Shown: positions 1-9,583, numbered from the stretch's first letter. The stretch is 64,000 nt of DNA from NBLH01 sp050296515 (GCA_050296515.1 JBNKRJ010000114.1:1-64000), one strand, 5' to 3'. Notes: generated by a model from the letters alone, not told the origin. Numbers and translations are program-made.

Positions 1-135
1 TGTATCAAAACTAGTTTTGCTATAAATTTTTCTTTCAATCTTGCATCAATCCAATCAATCTGCTTTCAATCTTGTTGAAATACGCTCTTTTGTTGTTGAA
101 ATGAAAGTAAAATTGCATTGAATACTTTTGATACA
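1..135. repeat. 10-bp inverted repeat, possible IS or MITE end
   Basis: TGTATCAAAA at 1-10 is the exact reverse complement of TTTTGATACA at 126-135, which continues into GCCCC. The form GGGGCTGTATCAAAA resembles the termini of several insertion sequences. The stretch has no open reading frame of note. It could be a short non-autonomous element or the end of an IS lying left of the window. The edge position prevents a decision. Confidence 0.35.
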
Positions 136-160
136 GCCCCAAATTTCTCTTGAAATAACA

Positions 161-1945
161 CTAGAAACAATATTTGTTTTCTTCGAGCATTTTTTCAGCA
201 ATTCTTCTGCGTGCTAACCGAACATTAACAGGCTGAACTTTGGTATAACGTTTCATACCCATAAGCATTCCCATTTGTTCATCGCCTTCGGCAAATGAGT
301 TAACGGCATCAACACCTTCTTTGTTAATTCTATATGCAGCATCATACATGAAAACATCCAGCATGTCTTTGTATAATGAAGCTTTTTCTTCGCCTAACTT
401 TTCTACTAATTTCTCTACTCGTAATAACATTGATTCAGCTGCATAGGTTTCAATAAGCATGTTTGCTGCATTAAACAGCAGTTCTTGCTCTTCATCAAGA
501 GTTTGCATAAACTTTTGAATAGCAGCACCCGAAACCATTAATATGGCTTTCTTGAATTTTTCAATTAACTTTTTCTTTTCTTCAAAAAAGTTACTGCTTG
601 GCGGTGAAAAATCAGGAATACCCATTAACTCTTTAGCAACTTCCTGTGCTGGAGTTAATAAATCCAGTTCACCTTTGAAACCACGTTTAAGTAATTCACC
701 AACAATTACCATTCGGTTAATTTCGTTGGTTCCTTCAAAAATTCTGTTGATACGTGCATCTCTGAAAGCTCTTTCAACATGAGTTTCAGCAGAATAGCCC
801 ATTCCGCCATAAATCTGAACACCTTCATCTACAGTGTAGTCAAGTGCTTCGGAGCAAGCAACTTTAGAAATAGATGCTTCAATAGAAAACTGGCGCATTC
901 CTTCAATTGTTGCTTCTTCTTTACTCATCCCGGAATTGACAAGAGATAAAATAGCGTCATCAATGTTTTGGCTTGCACGATAAGTTAGTGATTCAGAGGC
1001 AAATATTCTGATTGCCATTTCAGCCAACTTGTATTGGATGGCTTTAAAGTTGCCAATTGTTTTGCCAAATTGTTTACGCTCGTTGGAATAATTTATTGCA
1101 TATCCGGCAACTCCTTTTGCTGCACCTATTGTTGCTGCACCTAATTTAATTCTTCCAAGGTTAAGAATGTTTAGAGCAATTTTAAAGCCCCCATCTCTTT
1201 CACCAAGCAGGTTCTCAACAGGCACTTTAACATCATTAAAATAGATTTGAACTGTTGACGAGCCCTTTATTCCCATTTTCTCCTCGTCAGGACCTATTTC
1301 AATTCCTTCAGAATTTGCATCAACAATAAATGCGCTTAAGTTTTTATCATCATCAATTTTTGCAAAAACAATCAATACATCTGCAACTCCACCATTGGTA
1401 ATCCACATTTTTACTCCATTCAGAAGATAATGTTTACCATTAGCTGAAAGTTTAGCTTTTGATTTACCAGAGTTTGCATCGGATCCTGCATCTGGTTCCG
1501 TTAGACAATAAGCACCAATGTATTCTCCTGTTGCAAGTTTTGGAATGTATTTTTTCTTTTGTTCTTCTGTTCCATAATAAAGGATGGGTAATGTTCCAAT
1601 ACCGGTGTGTGCGGAATAGGCTACAGCAAAACTAAAGCTCTTTCCCATTTCTTCAGCAGCAAGCATAGATGAAACAAAATTTAATCCAAATCCTTCATAT
1701 TCTTCAGGTACAGAAATTCCCATCAGACCAAGTTCTCCGGCTCCTTTCATCAATTTTGTAAGCAGCTCACGGTCGTGCTTATCCAACTGATCAACTACAG
1801 GAATTACCTCTTTTTCAGTGAATTCCCGGCACGATTGTGCCATCATTTTTTGTTCTTCGTTAAATTCCTCAGGAATAAATATTTCATTTGCAGTAGTTTC
1901 TCTAATCAGAAATTCACCGCCCTTTATTGTTTTTTTATCTGACAT
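161..1945 (-). CDS. Acyl-CoA dehydrogenase (FadE/VLCAD-like)
   Basis: FAD-dependent acyl-CoA dehydrogenase catalysing the first, 2,3-desaturating step of fatty-acid beta-oxidation in the cytoplasm. The 594-residue product has the N-terminal helical, middle beta (YCLTEPDAGSDA; KMWITNGG) and C-terminal helical domains. The segment FRDARINRIFEGTNEINR carries the presumed catalytic glutamate. About 180 residues follow the core, as in VLCAD-type enzymes, so it is longer than a 380-residue short-chain enzyme. The start is set at the ATG at 1945 (MSDKKTIKGG) because the upstream extension would run back into the thiolase gene. It is the last gene of the marR-fadB-fadA-fadE-like operon, 29 bases after the thiolase. 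Confidence 0.93.
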   Translation of the reverse strand: MSDKKTIKGGEFLIRETTANEIFIPEEFNEEQKMMAQSCREFTEKEVIPVVDQLDKHDRELLTKLMKGAGELGLMGISVPEEYEGFGLNFVSSMLAAEEMGKSFSFAVAYSAHTGIGTLPILYYGTEEQKKKYIPKLATGEYIGAYCLTEPDAGSDANSGKSKAKLSANGKHYLLNGVKMWITNGGVADVLIVFAKIDDDKNLSAFIVDANSEGIEIGPDEEKMGIKGSSTVQIYFNDVKVPVENLLGERDGGFKIALNILNLGRIKLGAATIGAAKGVAGYAINYSNERKQFGKTIGNFKAIQYKLAEMAIRIFASESLTYRASQNIDDAILSLVNSGMSKEEATIEGMRQFSIEASISKVACSEALDYTVDEGVQIYGGMGYSAETHVERAFRDARINRIFEGTNEINRMVIVGELLKRGFKGELDLLTPAQEVAKELMGIPDFSPPSSNFFEEKKKLIEKFKKAILMVSGAAIQKFMQTLDEEQELLFNAANMLIETYAAESMLLRVEKLVEKLGEEKASLYKDMLDVFMYDAAYRINKEGVDAVNSFAEGDEQMGMLMGMKRYTKVQPVNVRLARRRIAEKMLEENKYCF

Positions 1946-1974
1946 TATCTTAGATTTTAAAGGTTCGTAAAATT

Positions 1975-3147
1975 TTATAACATTTCGAATATTCCTGCAG
2001 CACCTTGTCCGGTTCCAATACACATTGTCACCATCCCATATTTTCCGCCAGTTTTCTTTAATTCATGAAGTACCTGTACAGTTAATTTTGCTCCTGTAGC
2101 TCCAAGCGGATGACCAAGAGCAATTGCTCCACCATTTACATTCACCTTATTTGCATCAAGTCCAAGTTCATTTATGACAGCAATTGACTGTGAAGCAAAT
2201 GCTTCATTTAATTCAATTAAGTCGATGTCCTGAAGCTTCATTCCTGCATGTTTCAATGCTTTTGGAATAGCTGCTACCGGGCCAATACCCATTTTATAGG
2301 GTTCGACACCTGCTACTTGATAATCTACTAGTCGGGCGATTGGCTGCAAATTGTATTCTTTTACAATTTTTTCAGAAACAACAAGCACAAAAGCTGCACC
2401 ATCAGACATTTGAGATGAGTTCCCTGCGGTTGATGTCCCGTCAGATGCAAAAGCAGGTCTAAGTTTAGATAAACTTTCTGCGGTTGTGCCTCGTCTAGGT
2501 CCTTCATCTGTATCAACTACAAATTCACGACTTTTCATCTTGCCATCCTGATAGTAGTTTTCGTGCACAGTTATTGGAACAATCTCCTCTTTAAATTTTC
2601 CAGCATCAATAGCAGCAACCGCTTTTTCAACCGATTTTGCTCCGAAAATATCTTGTTGCTCACGAGTGATTTTATATTCTTTGGCTACCATTTCTGAGGT
2701 TAATCCCATGTTTAGGTACCATTTTGGATGCTTCTGTGCAATATCAGGATGTGGTACCTGTCTCCAGCCACCCATTGAAATCATCGACATGGTTTCGGCT
2801 CCTCCTGCCACGATGATATCAGCAATTCCGGCAGTGATTTTTGCCGAAGCAATTGCAATGGATTCTAATCCCGAGGCACAATAACGATTTATTGTTGAAC
2901 CGGGTACTTCAACTGTATCCATTGTCATCAGCGATAGAAGTCGTCCCATGTTGAAACCAGTTTCAGCTTCGGGAAATGCGTTTCCTACCACTACATCGTC
3001 AATTCTTGATTTTTCAATTTGTGGAAAGTCGCTCAATAATTTTTTGATTATTGTTGCTGCAATATCATCAGGCCTGGTAAATTTGAATTTGCCTCTAGGA
3101 GCTTTACCAATAGCTGAGCGATACCCTCCAATTATATATGCGTTCAT
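1975..3147 (-). CDS. Acetyl-CoA C-acyltransferase (thiolase)
   Basis: Thiolase that cleaves 3-ketoacyl-CoA to acetyl-CoA and a shortened acyl-CoA, the last beta-oxidation step. Length (390 residues) is normal for the family. The acylated cysteine lies in NRYCASGLESI, the histidine motif is GGAIALGHPLGATGA, and the C-terminal active cysteine is in CIGTGQGAAGIFEM. Gene position between the trifunctional-type dehydrogenase/hydratase and the acyl-CoA dehydrogenase supports a degradative FadA-like role over acetoacetyl-CoA synthesis. Co-transcription is likely, with 37 bases to the gene before it and 29 to the one after. Confidence 0.94.
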   Translation of the reverse strand: MNAYIIGGYRSAIGKAPRGKFKFTRPDDIAATIIKKLLSDFPQIEKSRIDDVVVGNAFPEAETGFNMGRLLSLMTMDTVEVPGSTINRYCASGLESIAIASAKITAGIADIIVAGGAETMSMISMGGWRQVPHPDIAQKHPKWYLNMGLTSEMVAKEYKITREQQDIFGAKSVEKAVAAIDAGKFKEEIVPITVHENYYQDGKMKSREFVVDTDEGPRRGTTAESLSKLRPAFASDGTSTAGNSSQMSDGAAFVLVVSEKIVKEYNLQPIARLVDYQVAGVEPYKMGIGPVAAIPKALKHAGMKLQDIDLIELNEAFASQSIAVINELGLDANKVNVNGGAIALGHPLGATGAKLTVQVLHELKKTGGKYGMVTMCIGTGQGAAGIFEML

Positions 3148-3184
3148 ATTTTTTTACTTTAGTAGTTATAAGATTAAGTGATAT

Positions 3185-5587
3185 TTAGTTCCTTAAAATT
3201 TTACCAGATGTAATCAAACTTTGCATCCTTTCCAATGTCTTTTTCTGAGTACAAAGTTCTACAAATGCTCTTCTTTCAAGGTCTAACAAATACTCTTCAG
3301 ACACCTCGGTCAATGGAGTTGAAATATCGCCTCCTGCCATTACAAAACCTAGTTTTTCTGCAATCAGCTTATCGTGCTCTGACATATAATTACCAGTTAC
3401 CATTGAATCTGCTCCAACATAAACAAGTCCCATTGCTTCTTTTCCAATTACTTTGATATTATTTCGTGGTGCTGGCTGAACATATCCTTTTTCAACCATG
3501 TTTAGAGCAACTTTCTTTGCATAAGCTAATTGATGTGCACGGCTGACAATTACTTCGTCAATACCTTTTCTTAAATATCCAAGCTCAAAGGCTTCGTAGG
3601 CAGACATTGAAACTTTTGCCTGTCCTACAGTCAGGAACCGATTGGTGAAAGCATTTGTACGAATATCACCGTCTTTCAATTCATCAGATAAACGGAGGGC
3701 AAATTCTTTGGTTCCACCTCCCCCGGGAATCACGCCTACACCAAACTCAACAAGTCCCATATAAGTTTCAGCATGAGCAATTACTTTATCGCAGTGCATT
3801 GAAACTTCGCACCCTCCACCTAAAGTCATACCGTGTGGTGCAGCTATTACAGGAACAGATGAATATCGCATTCTCATGGTTGTTTTTTGGAACCAGTTTA
3901 CAGCCCAACTTAATTCTTCCCATTCTTGCTCAACAGCCAGCATGAAAATCATTCCTACATTTGCTCCAGCTGAGAAGTGATCTCCTTCGTTAGAAATAAT
4001 TAACGCTTTGTATTCAGCTTCTGCTAAATCTATTGCTTTGTTTAAGCCCTGCAAAGTTCCTTGTCCAATCGTGTTCATTTTACTATGGAACTCGATATTT
4101 AAAACTCCATCGCCTAAATCAAAGATGGTAGATTCATTGTTTTTCCAAACAACATTGGTTTCTCTCAATAAATTTAATGAAAGCTTGTCTTCTTGTCCTG
4201 GAACTACCTGATAAGCCTTACTTTTTTGATCGTAGTAATACTTTAAGCCTTTTTCAATCTTATAAAATGATTTTACTCCTGACTCAAGCATTTCATAAAT
4301 CCATGCTGCTGGTTTTTTACCAGCCTCTTCCATTTGTTTAATATTTTCTTCAACACCTACTGCATCCCAGGTTTGGAATGGACCAAGCTTCCATCCAAAG
4401 CCAGCATTCAATGCATCATCAACTTTATAAATTTCATCCGAAATTTCAGGAATACGGTTTGAAACAAACTGGAATAAACTGAAGAAAGTGCTTCGGTAAA
4501 AATCCCCAGCTTTGCCTTTATCACTAAATAATATTTTAGTTCTTTTGACTAAATCATCAACACCTTTCGTTTTCTCAAACACTGAAAATTTAGGTTTTGG
4601 AGCTTCAACATACTCCATTGTTTCGAAATCAAGTGATAAAAACTTCTTTTTGCCGTTTTCTTCAACTTTTTTAAAGAACCCCTGTTTTGTTTTTGAGCCT
4701 AACCATTTGTTATCCAGCATTTTTTGAAGGTAATCAGGAATGCTGAATATTACATTGGATTCATCTTTTGTTGTCTCCCGAATATTATTGGCTACGTGAA
4801 CCAACGTGTCCAGACCAACAATATCAGCTGTTCTGAAAGTCGCCGATTTTGCCCTACCAATAATGGTTCCGGTTAATTTATCAATTTCAGGAATGGTTAA
4901 ACCATATTCTTTTACATTGTTGAACAATTCCATAATAGCAAATGTTCCAACACGATTTGCGATAAACGCAGGCGTATCTTTTGCCGGAACAGCTACTTTA
5001 CCAAGAAAACGCTCAGCGTAATCTCTCAGGAAATCAAGTACTTCGGGAGCGGTTTTGCTTGATGGAATAATTTCAAATAACTGCAAATATCTGGGAGGAT
5101 TAAAGAAGTGGGTTCCGCAGAAATGTTTTTGAAAATCTTCAGAACGGCCTTCAAGCATTGCTTCTATTGAAATACCCGAAGTGTTAGTTGTAATTAAGGT
5201 ACCCGGTTTGCGGTATTTTTCAACATTGGCAAATACTTGTTGTTTGATGTCGAGTCTTTCAATAACTACTTCAATTACCCAATCATAATCTTTGATTTTT
5301 GACAAATCGTCATCAAAATTACCAGTTGTTATTCTGTTTGCAAAAGATTGACTGTAAATTGGCGATGGTTTTGATTTTAGGGCAGTTTTCAATGAGTTAT
5401 TTACGATTCGGTTTCTAACAACCTTATCGTTTAGGCTAAGTCCTTTTGCTTTTTCCTGGTCATCTGGCTCTTTAGGAATAATATCCAAAAGAAGCACTTC
5501 TAATCCAATATTTGCAAAATGACAAGCTATCCCTGAACCCATTACTCCTGATCCAAGGACTGCTACTTTTTTTATCCGTCGTGTCAT
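3185..5587 (-). CDS. 3-hydroxyacyl-CoA dehydrogenase / enoyl-CoA hydratase fusion
   Basis: Bifunctional beta-oxidation enzyme of 800 residues. The N-terminal NAD-binding dehydrogenase begins VAVLGSGVMGSGIACHF and continues with the HADH C-terminal domains (FFNPPRYLQLFEIIP; DTPAFIANRVG). The C-terminal third is a crotonase-fold enoyl-CoA hydratase (AAPHGMTLGGGCEV; GVGVIPGGGGTKE). This order, dehydrogenase first, is the reverse of E. coli FadB but is common in Bacteroidota. It hydrates 2-enoyl-CoA and oxidises the L-3-hydroxyacyl product for the thiolase encoded next. It starts 34 bases after the MarR-type gene. Confidence 0.93.
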   Translation of the reverse strand: MTRRIKKVAVLGSGVMGSGIACHFANIGLEVLLLDIIPKEPDDQEKAKGLSLNDKVVRNRIVNNSLKTALKSKPSPIYSQSFANRITTGNFDDDLSKIKDYDWVIEVVIERLDIKQQVFANVEKYRKPGTLITTNTSGISIEAMLEGRSEDFQKHFCGTHFFNPPRYLQLFEIIPSSKTAPEVLDFLRDYAERFLGKVAVPAKDTPAFIANRVGTFAIMELFNNVKEYGLTIPEIDKLTGTIIGRAKSATFRTADIVGLDTLVHVANNIRETTKDESNVIFSIPDYLQKMLDNKWLGSKTKQGFFKKVEENGKKKFLSLDFETMEYVEAPKPKFSVFEKTKGVDDLVKRTKILFSDKGKAGDFYRSTFFSLFQFVSNRIPEISDEIYKVDDALNAGFGWKLGPFQTWDAVGVEENIKQMEEAGKKPAAWIYEMLESGVKSFYKIEKGLKYYYDQKSKAYQVVPGQEDKLSLNLLRETNVVWKNNESTIFDLGDGVLNIEFHSKMNTIGQGTLQGLNKAIDLAEAEYKALIISNEGDHFSAGANVGMIFMLAVEQEWEELSWAVNWFQKTTMRMRYSSVPVIAAPHGMTLGGGCEVSMHCDKVIAHAETYMGLVEFGVGVIPGGGGTKEFALRLSDELKDGDIRTNAFTNRFLTVGQAKVSMSAYEAFELGYLRKGIDEVIVSRAHQLAYAKKVALNMVEKGYVQPAPRNNIKVIGKEAMGLVYVGADSMVTGNYMSEHDKLIAEKLGFVMAGGDISTPLTEVSEEYLLDLERRAFVELCTQKKTLERMQSLITSGKILRN

Positions 5588-5621
5588 ACTGTTAAATAAG
5601 TTATTGATTAGTTTATTTTTA

Positions 5622-6080
5622 TTAATTATTGTTTTCTAAATCATTAATACTTTCACCAATTTCATCCTGCACGCATTGTTTAATTATGTCAAAAACTTTG
5701 ATCGTGTGTTTAACATCTTCATTACTAAGGTGCTGCATTAGTTTTTCGTTGAAATTCAAAATTGTTTGTTTTGCAATTTTACGTTTCGCAATTCCTTCAT
5801 CAGTTAAATAGATACGGACTATTCTTTTATCTTCCTCATCTCCTTTTCTGTAGATAAGGCCTTTCGCTTCCATGTTTTTCAATAACCTGCTCAACGAAGT
5901 TGGCTCCATGCCCATTAAAGGGGCTATTTTTGTAGCAGGAGTACCCTCTTTGGCAATATTAATCAACACGTAGCCAATGGTTTGTGAGATGTCGTATTTG
6001 CTGGCTATATTGTTATACATACGAGTGATGGCATGCCAGGTAGACTTAATATGAAAATCAACAGTTTTTTTCAATTCCAT
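5622..6080 (-). CDS. MarR-family transcriptional regulator
   Basis: A 152-residue winged-helix protein. The DNA-recognition region is PATKIAPLMGMEPTSLSRLLKNMEAKGLI, followed by the wing GDEEDKRIVRIYLTDEG, both typical of MarR. It is first in the beta-oxidation operon and divergent from an acyl-CoA thioesterase. It probably represses both units and senses an acyl-CoA or fatty acid; the ligand is an inference from context. Direct repeats in the divergent intergenic region are candidate operators. Confidence 0.9.
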   Translation of the reverse strand: MELKKTVDFHIKSTWHAITRMYNNIASKYDISQTIGYVLINIAKEGTPATKIAPLMGMEPTSLSRLLKNMEAKGLIYRKGDEEDKRIVRIYLTDEGIAKRKIAKQTILNFNEKLMQHLSNEDVKHTIKVFDIIKQCVQDEIGESINDLENNN

Positions 6081-6088
6081 TTAGTAAT

Positions 6089-6134
6089 TTATTATGCTTG
6101 CATTGCAAATTTATGAAAAATTATTATGCATGCA
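6089..6134. promoter_or_regulatory. Candidate MarR operator: two direct repeats
   Basis: TTATTATGCTTGCA (6089-6102) and TTATTATGCATGCA (6121-6134) differ at one base and are 32 bases apart, about three helical turns. They flank the presumed marR -7 box and lie in the divergent promoter region. The second copy contains the palindrome TGCATGCA. Binding by the adjacent regulator is inferred. Confidence 0.5.
6106..6113 (-). promoter_or_regulatory. -7 promoter element of the beta-oxidation operon
   Basis: Read on the minus strand this is TAAATTTG, an exact match to the Bacteroidota -7 consensus TAnnTTTG. It lies 26 bases before the marR start codon and between the two direct repeats, so bound repressor would block it. 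Confidence 0.5.
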
Positions 6135-6211
6135 AAGGAATTATTTTGTTATTTTGGGTCTTATTTATATTAATTTAAAAGTTAATTATAATAATCCATA
6201 AAACATTTGTA

Positions 6212-6637
6212 ATGATGAATTTATCTGATTTTAAGCATGTTAAGAAGGTGTCAGTAAGGTATGATGATTTAGATACTTTTAGTCACGTAAATAATAAAGC
6301 TTATTTAGCTTATTTAGAAGAAGCACGAGCAGATTACCACAGGCAGCTTTTTAAATGGAAGGGAATGCTTGATTTTAATGCTGTAGTTGCTAGAATTGAA
6401 ATTAATTATGTTTTACCTGTTTTTTATGGGGATGAACTTTCGTTATATACCAGAGCCTCAAACATAGGAACTAAAAGTTTTGAACTAGAAACTATTTTTA
6501 TTGTAAAAAAACAAGAGAAAACAGTAAAAGTTGCTGAAGCCAAAGTTGTTTTAGTTTCTATTGATCCAAAAACTGGGAAAACAACCCCAATTCCAGAGGA
6601 AGAAAAAAGAGTTCTAGTTGAATTTGAGGGAAAGTAA
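6212..6637 (+). CDS. Acyl-CoA thioesterase, hotdog fold
   Basis: A 141-residue single-hotdog thioesterase of the 4-hydroxybenzoyl-CoA thioesterase/YbgC type. The N-terminal motif VRYDDLDTFSHVNNKAYLAY carries the catalytic Asp-x-x-x-His-x-Asn signature, and the helix LEEARADYHRQL follows. It would hydrolyse acyl-CoA to free acid and CoA, balancing beta-oxidation. It is transcribed divergently from the MarR-led operon and is probably controlled by the same repressor. Two start codons are adjacent (MMN), so the first residue is uncertain by one. Confidence 0.85.
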   Translation: MMNLSDFKHVKKVSVRYDDLDTFSHVNNKAYLAYLEEARADYHRQLFKWKGMLDFNAVVARIEINYVLPVFYGDELSLYTRASNIGTKSFELETIFIVKKQEKTVKVAEAKVVLVSIDPKTGKTTPIPEEEKRVLVEFEGK

Positions 6638-6652
6638 ACTTTTAGATTAACT

Positions 6653-6701
6653 CCTGCAGCTGCAAATTTAAACCCAATAAAAGTTTTTGTGCAGCTACAG
6701 G
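6653..6701. terminator. Long stem-loop between convergent genes
   Basis: CCTGCAGCTGCA (6653-6664) pairs with TGCAGCTACAGG (6690-6701) with one mismatch around a 25-base loop. It sits between the thioesterase and the convergent murF gene. No clean T-run follows, so it may be a folding element and not a true intrinsic terminator. Confidence 0.4.
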
Positions 6702-6702
6702 G

Positions 6703-7983
6703 TTATAAGTAATCAATAACCTGTTCAAGCTTTATTCCTCGTGATGCCTTTAATAGCAGAGTCGTGTCTTCAATTTTATTAATTTGTAGATGGTTACATA
6801 AAGAAGCTGCGTCATTAAAGAACTGAAAAAGAGGAAATTCACTTCTAAAGTTGTAGAAGTTTTCACCAACAAAAATGGTTGTACCAAAATTAAGTTCTTC
6901 TACAAGTTTGGCGATTTTGTAGTGTTCTTCGTTGCTTGAATCGCCCAGTTCGAACATATCACCTAAAATCAATCCTTTCTTAGCTTCTTTAATATTTAAG
7001 AAGTTTTTAATTGCTAGATCCATGCTTGTTGGATTAGCGTTATAAGCATCTATTATTAAGGTGTTTGTTTCTGTTTTTGTTAATTGTGAGCGATTATTTT
7101 TTGGCTGATATTCTTCTATAGCTTCAACTATTTTTTCATTTGTAACATTAAAATAGGAGCCAATACAAATGGCAGCCAAGACATTGTTAAAATTATACTC
7201 GCCAACAAGCTTTGTTTTAATTTCGTATTTATCCCATTTTATTTCCAGGAAAGGACTTGAAGCAATAAATTCAGCAGAAATAAATAAATCATGGTTCCTT
7301 CCATAATTAATCTTTTCTATACCAGCTGCTTGCCTCAATAATAAATCGTCCTCGCCATTTATAAATACTATCCCATTTTTTCTTTTTAGATAATTATAAA
7401 GTTCTGATTTTGTTCTTATTACACCCTCAAAAGAACCAAAACCTTCAATATGTGCTTTTCCTATGTTTGTAATTATTCCATAATCAGGCTCCGCAATGTT
7501 ACAGAGTGTTTCTATTTCGCCTAAATGATTGGCTCCCATTTCAACAACGCCCATTTCTGTATCTTTTGTAAAGGATAAAATTGTTAAAGGAACGCCAATA
7601 TGGTTATTTAAGTTCCCCTGTGTGTACCCTAAATCAAATTTCTTTTTTAAAACACTGCTAATTAACTCTTTAGTTGTCGTTTTACCATTAGTTCCTGTAA
7701 TGGCCAGTATAGGAATATTCAAATATGTCCTGTGAAATTTTGCAAGTTCCTGTAGATAATTCAATACATCTTTTACAAGAATAGTTCTTTCAATATCTGC
7801 ATATTTAGCTTCATCAATAATCGCATATTTAGCACCTATATCAATTGCACTTTGTGCATATTCATTGCCATTAAAATTTTCTCCTTTAAGAGCAAAGAAG
7901 ATTTGACCTTTCTCAATTTTTCTTGAATCAGTTGTTATTCCTGAAGAATTTAAAAAAATGGAATGTATTTCTTGTATGTTCAT
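6703..7983 (-). CDS. murF: UDP-N-acetylmuramoyl-tripeptide--D-alanyl-D-alanine ligase
   Basis: Cytoplasmic ATP-dependent ligase that adds D-Ala-D-Ala to the UDP-MurNAc-tripeptide in peptidoglycan synthesis. The 426-residue length is normal. It has an N-terminal substrate domain (ITTDSRKIEKGQIFFALKG), the ATP-binding loop ITGTNGKTTTKE, the central motif VVEMGANHLGEIE, and the C-terminal Mur ligase segment (IIDAYNANPTSM, with LILGDMFELG). It lies downstream of gldJ, as in Flavobacterium, separated by a stem-loop. Confidence 0.95.
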   Translation of the reverse strand: MNIQEIHSIFLNSSGITTDSRKIEKGQIFFALKGENFNGNEYAQSAIDIGAKYAIIDEAKYADIERTILVKDVLNYLQELAKFHRTYLNIPILAITGTNGKTTTKELISSVLKKKFDLGYTQGNLNNHIGVPLTILSFTKDTEMGVVEMGANHLGEIETLCNIAEPDYGIITNIGKAHIEGFGSFEGVIRTKSELYNYLKRKNGIVFINGEDDLLLRQAAGIEKINYGRNHDLFISAEFIASSPFLEIKWDKYEIKTKLVGEYNFNNVLAAICIGSYFNVTNEKIVEAIEEYQPKNNRSQLTKTETNTLIIDAYNANPTSMDLAIKNFLNIKEAKKGLILGDMFELGDSSNEEHYKIAKLVEELNFGTTIFVGENFYNFRSEFPLFQFFNDAASLCNHLQINKIEDTTLLLKASRGIKLEQVIDYL

Positions 7984-7998
7984 GTCTATAAAATAAAA

Positions 7999-8022
7999 AA
8001 CCCGCTGTTATTACAACGGGTT
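7999..8022 (-). terminator. Stem-loop terminator after gldJ
   Basis: AACCCGTTGT and ACAGCGGGTT (minus-strand sense) pair with one mismatch around a 4-base loop and are followed by a T-rich run toward murF. It probably ends or attenuates the gldJ transcript. Confidence 0.6.
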
Positions 8023-8047
8023 AAAAATATAAAGTATAATTTATTTT

Positions 8048-9553
8048 CTAAAATCCTCCGGTGCTACCAACTCTAATCATAGCACATCTAAAACCTAAGT
8101 TTTCTTTTGCCTTTCTTTCGTCAAGAAACCTTCTTGCTCCTGGGCTCATCCAGTACATTCTGTCATTCCAGCCACCGCCTTTATAAACTCGGGTTCTATC
8201 ATTTATCATTGAAGTCATTCCCTTTCCTTTTGGGCCTGTACCTGAATTGTACATTCTGTCTGAACCTTGTGTTCCAGACTCATCCATCCAACCTTCTCCT
8301 GCTTGGATACTGGATTGTGCATCGCCATCTTGATAATTTATATTATTTGCTTTTTGATAATTCTGTCGTGAATAGTCATCTGCTACATCATCAAATGCAA
8401 TTCTACCTAATGAGTCTTTATCAGCAACGGTTCCATCAGGATTTTTTCGAACTGTTTTAAATACATTACCTCTGAATGGTCTAAATTCTTCAACATCTAA
8501 TGAGGATAATTGACGATAAACGTCCATGCACCATTCATTAACGTTTCCGGCCATATTGTATAATCCATAATCGTTTGGCCAATATGCGTCAACAGGAGCT
8601 GGTACTGAAGCATTATCATTAAGTGCTCCTGCTACCCCCATCATATCACCACGTCCTCTTTGGAAGTTTCCTCTGAATTTACCACGGTTTTGTTTTGTGT
8701 CATTTCTAACGTAATGTCCGTTCCATGGAAAGATTTTGCGATTATATATTCTTTCAGGAGATCCCATGGAATTACCAATTAAACCAAGTGCGGCATACTC
8801 CCATTCAGCTTCTTGAGGCAATCTGTATCTAGGAAGTAAAATTCCGTCTTCCATTGTTGCATGTCTTTCTCCACCGTCAAGCGTAGGAAGATTTTCACGA
8901 ATACCACTTTCATATTGACCTGCCAAATAAGCTTCTGTATTAAAGTTGTCTTCATCAACCTGATTTGGGTTTGGATCAAGGATACCATAATCAACTAATG
9001 CCTTTTCATTTACCCTGTCTGTTCTCCATGCACAATAGTCAGTTGCCTGTAGCCAGCTAACACCTACTACAGGATAGTTGTGGTATGCAGGATGTCTAAA
9101 GTAATAGTCTACATATGGCTCATTGTAAGCGAGTTTCTTCCTCCAACATAAAGTATCAGGTAACGCTTGCAGATAGACTTGAGGATAACTTACAAAAACT
9201 TTTGATATCCAGTTTAAATATTCGCGGTAATCAATATTTCTAACTTCTGTTTCATCCATATAAAATGAAGCAACGGTTACCCGTCTGGGAATATTATTCC
9301 AGTCATAGATAACATCCTGGGCTGTTCGTCCCATAATGAATGTACCACCTTCAATGAATACGAGCCCTGGTCCTGTTTCTTGCTCTTTGTAATCCAATAC
9401 TTCAAATCTTCCCATGTCCGGATCATTGTATGCCCATCCGGTTGTTGTAGATTCATTGCCTACACCTGTACCTCCACCGCCTCTGCCAAAACATGAGCTC
9501 AAAGAAACCGTTATTATTACTGATATAACAAGTAAAACTGATTTAATCTTCAT
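8048..9553 (-). CDS. gldJ: Gliding motility / type IX secretion lipoprotein GldJ
   Basis: A 501-residue lipoprotein with a signal peptide ending in a lipobox (VSLSSC, cysteine near residue 20). The rest is an FGE-sulfatase (SUMF1) fold: GGTFIMGRT at the start, YRLPQEAEWEYAA, NDYGLYNMAGNVNEWCMDVY, and the closing FRCAM. GldJ and GldK share this fold; GldK/PorK forms the periplasmic ring of the type IX system and GldJ stabilises it. I choose GldJ because of the order gldJ-porU-porV, known from Flavobacterium johnsoniae. The start is the second in-frame ATG (MKIKSV), which leaves a normal signal peptide. Confidence 0.85.
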   Translation of the reverse strand: MKIKSVLLVISVIITVSLSSCFGRGGGGTGVGNESTTTGWAYNDPDMGRFEVLDYKEQETGPGLVFIEGGTFIMGRTAQDVIYDWNNIPRRVTVASFYMDETEVRNIDYREYLNWISKVFVSYPQVYLQALPDTLCWRKKLAYNEPYVDYYFRHPAYHNYPVVGVSWLQATDYCAWRTDRVNEKALVDYGILDPNPNQVDEDNFNTEAYLAGQYESGIRENLPTLDGGERHATMEDGILLPRYRLPQEAEWEYAALGLIGNSMGSPERIYNRKIFPWNGHYVRNDTKQNRGKFRGNFQRGRGDMMGVAGALNDNASVPAPVDAYWPNDYGLYNMAGNVNEWCMDVYRQLSSLDVEEFRPFRGNVFKTVRKNPDGTVADKDSLGRIAFDDVADDYSRQNYQKANNINYQDGDAQSSIQAGEGWMDESGTQGSDRMYNSGTGPKGKGMTSMINDRTRVYKGGGWNDRMYWMSPGARRFLDERKAKENLGFRCAMIRVGSTGGF

Positions 9554-9583
9554 AACTATCACTTTTATTTTTTTATCTTAATG

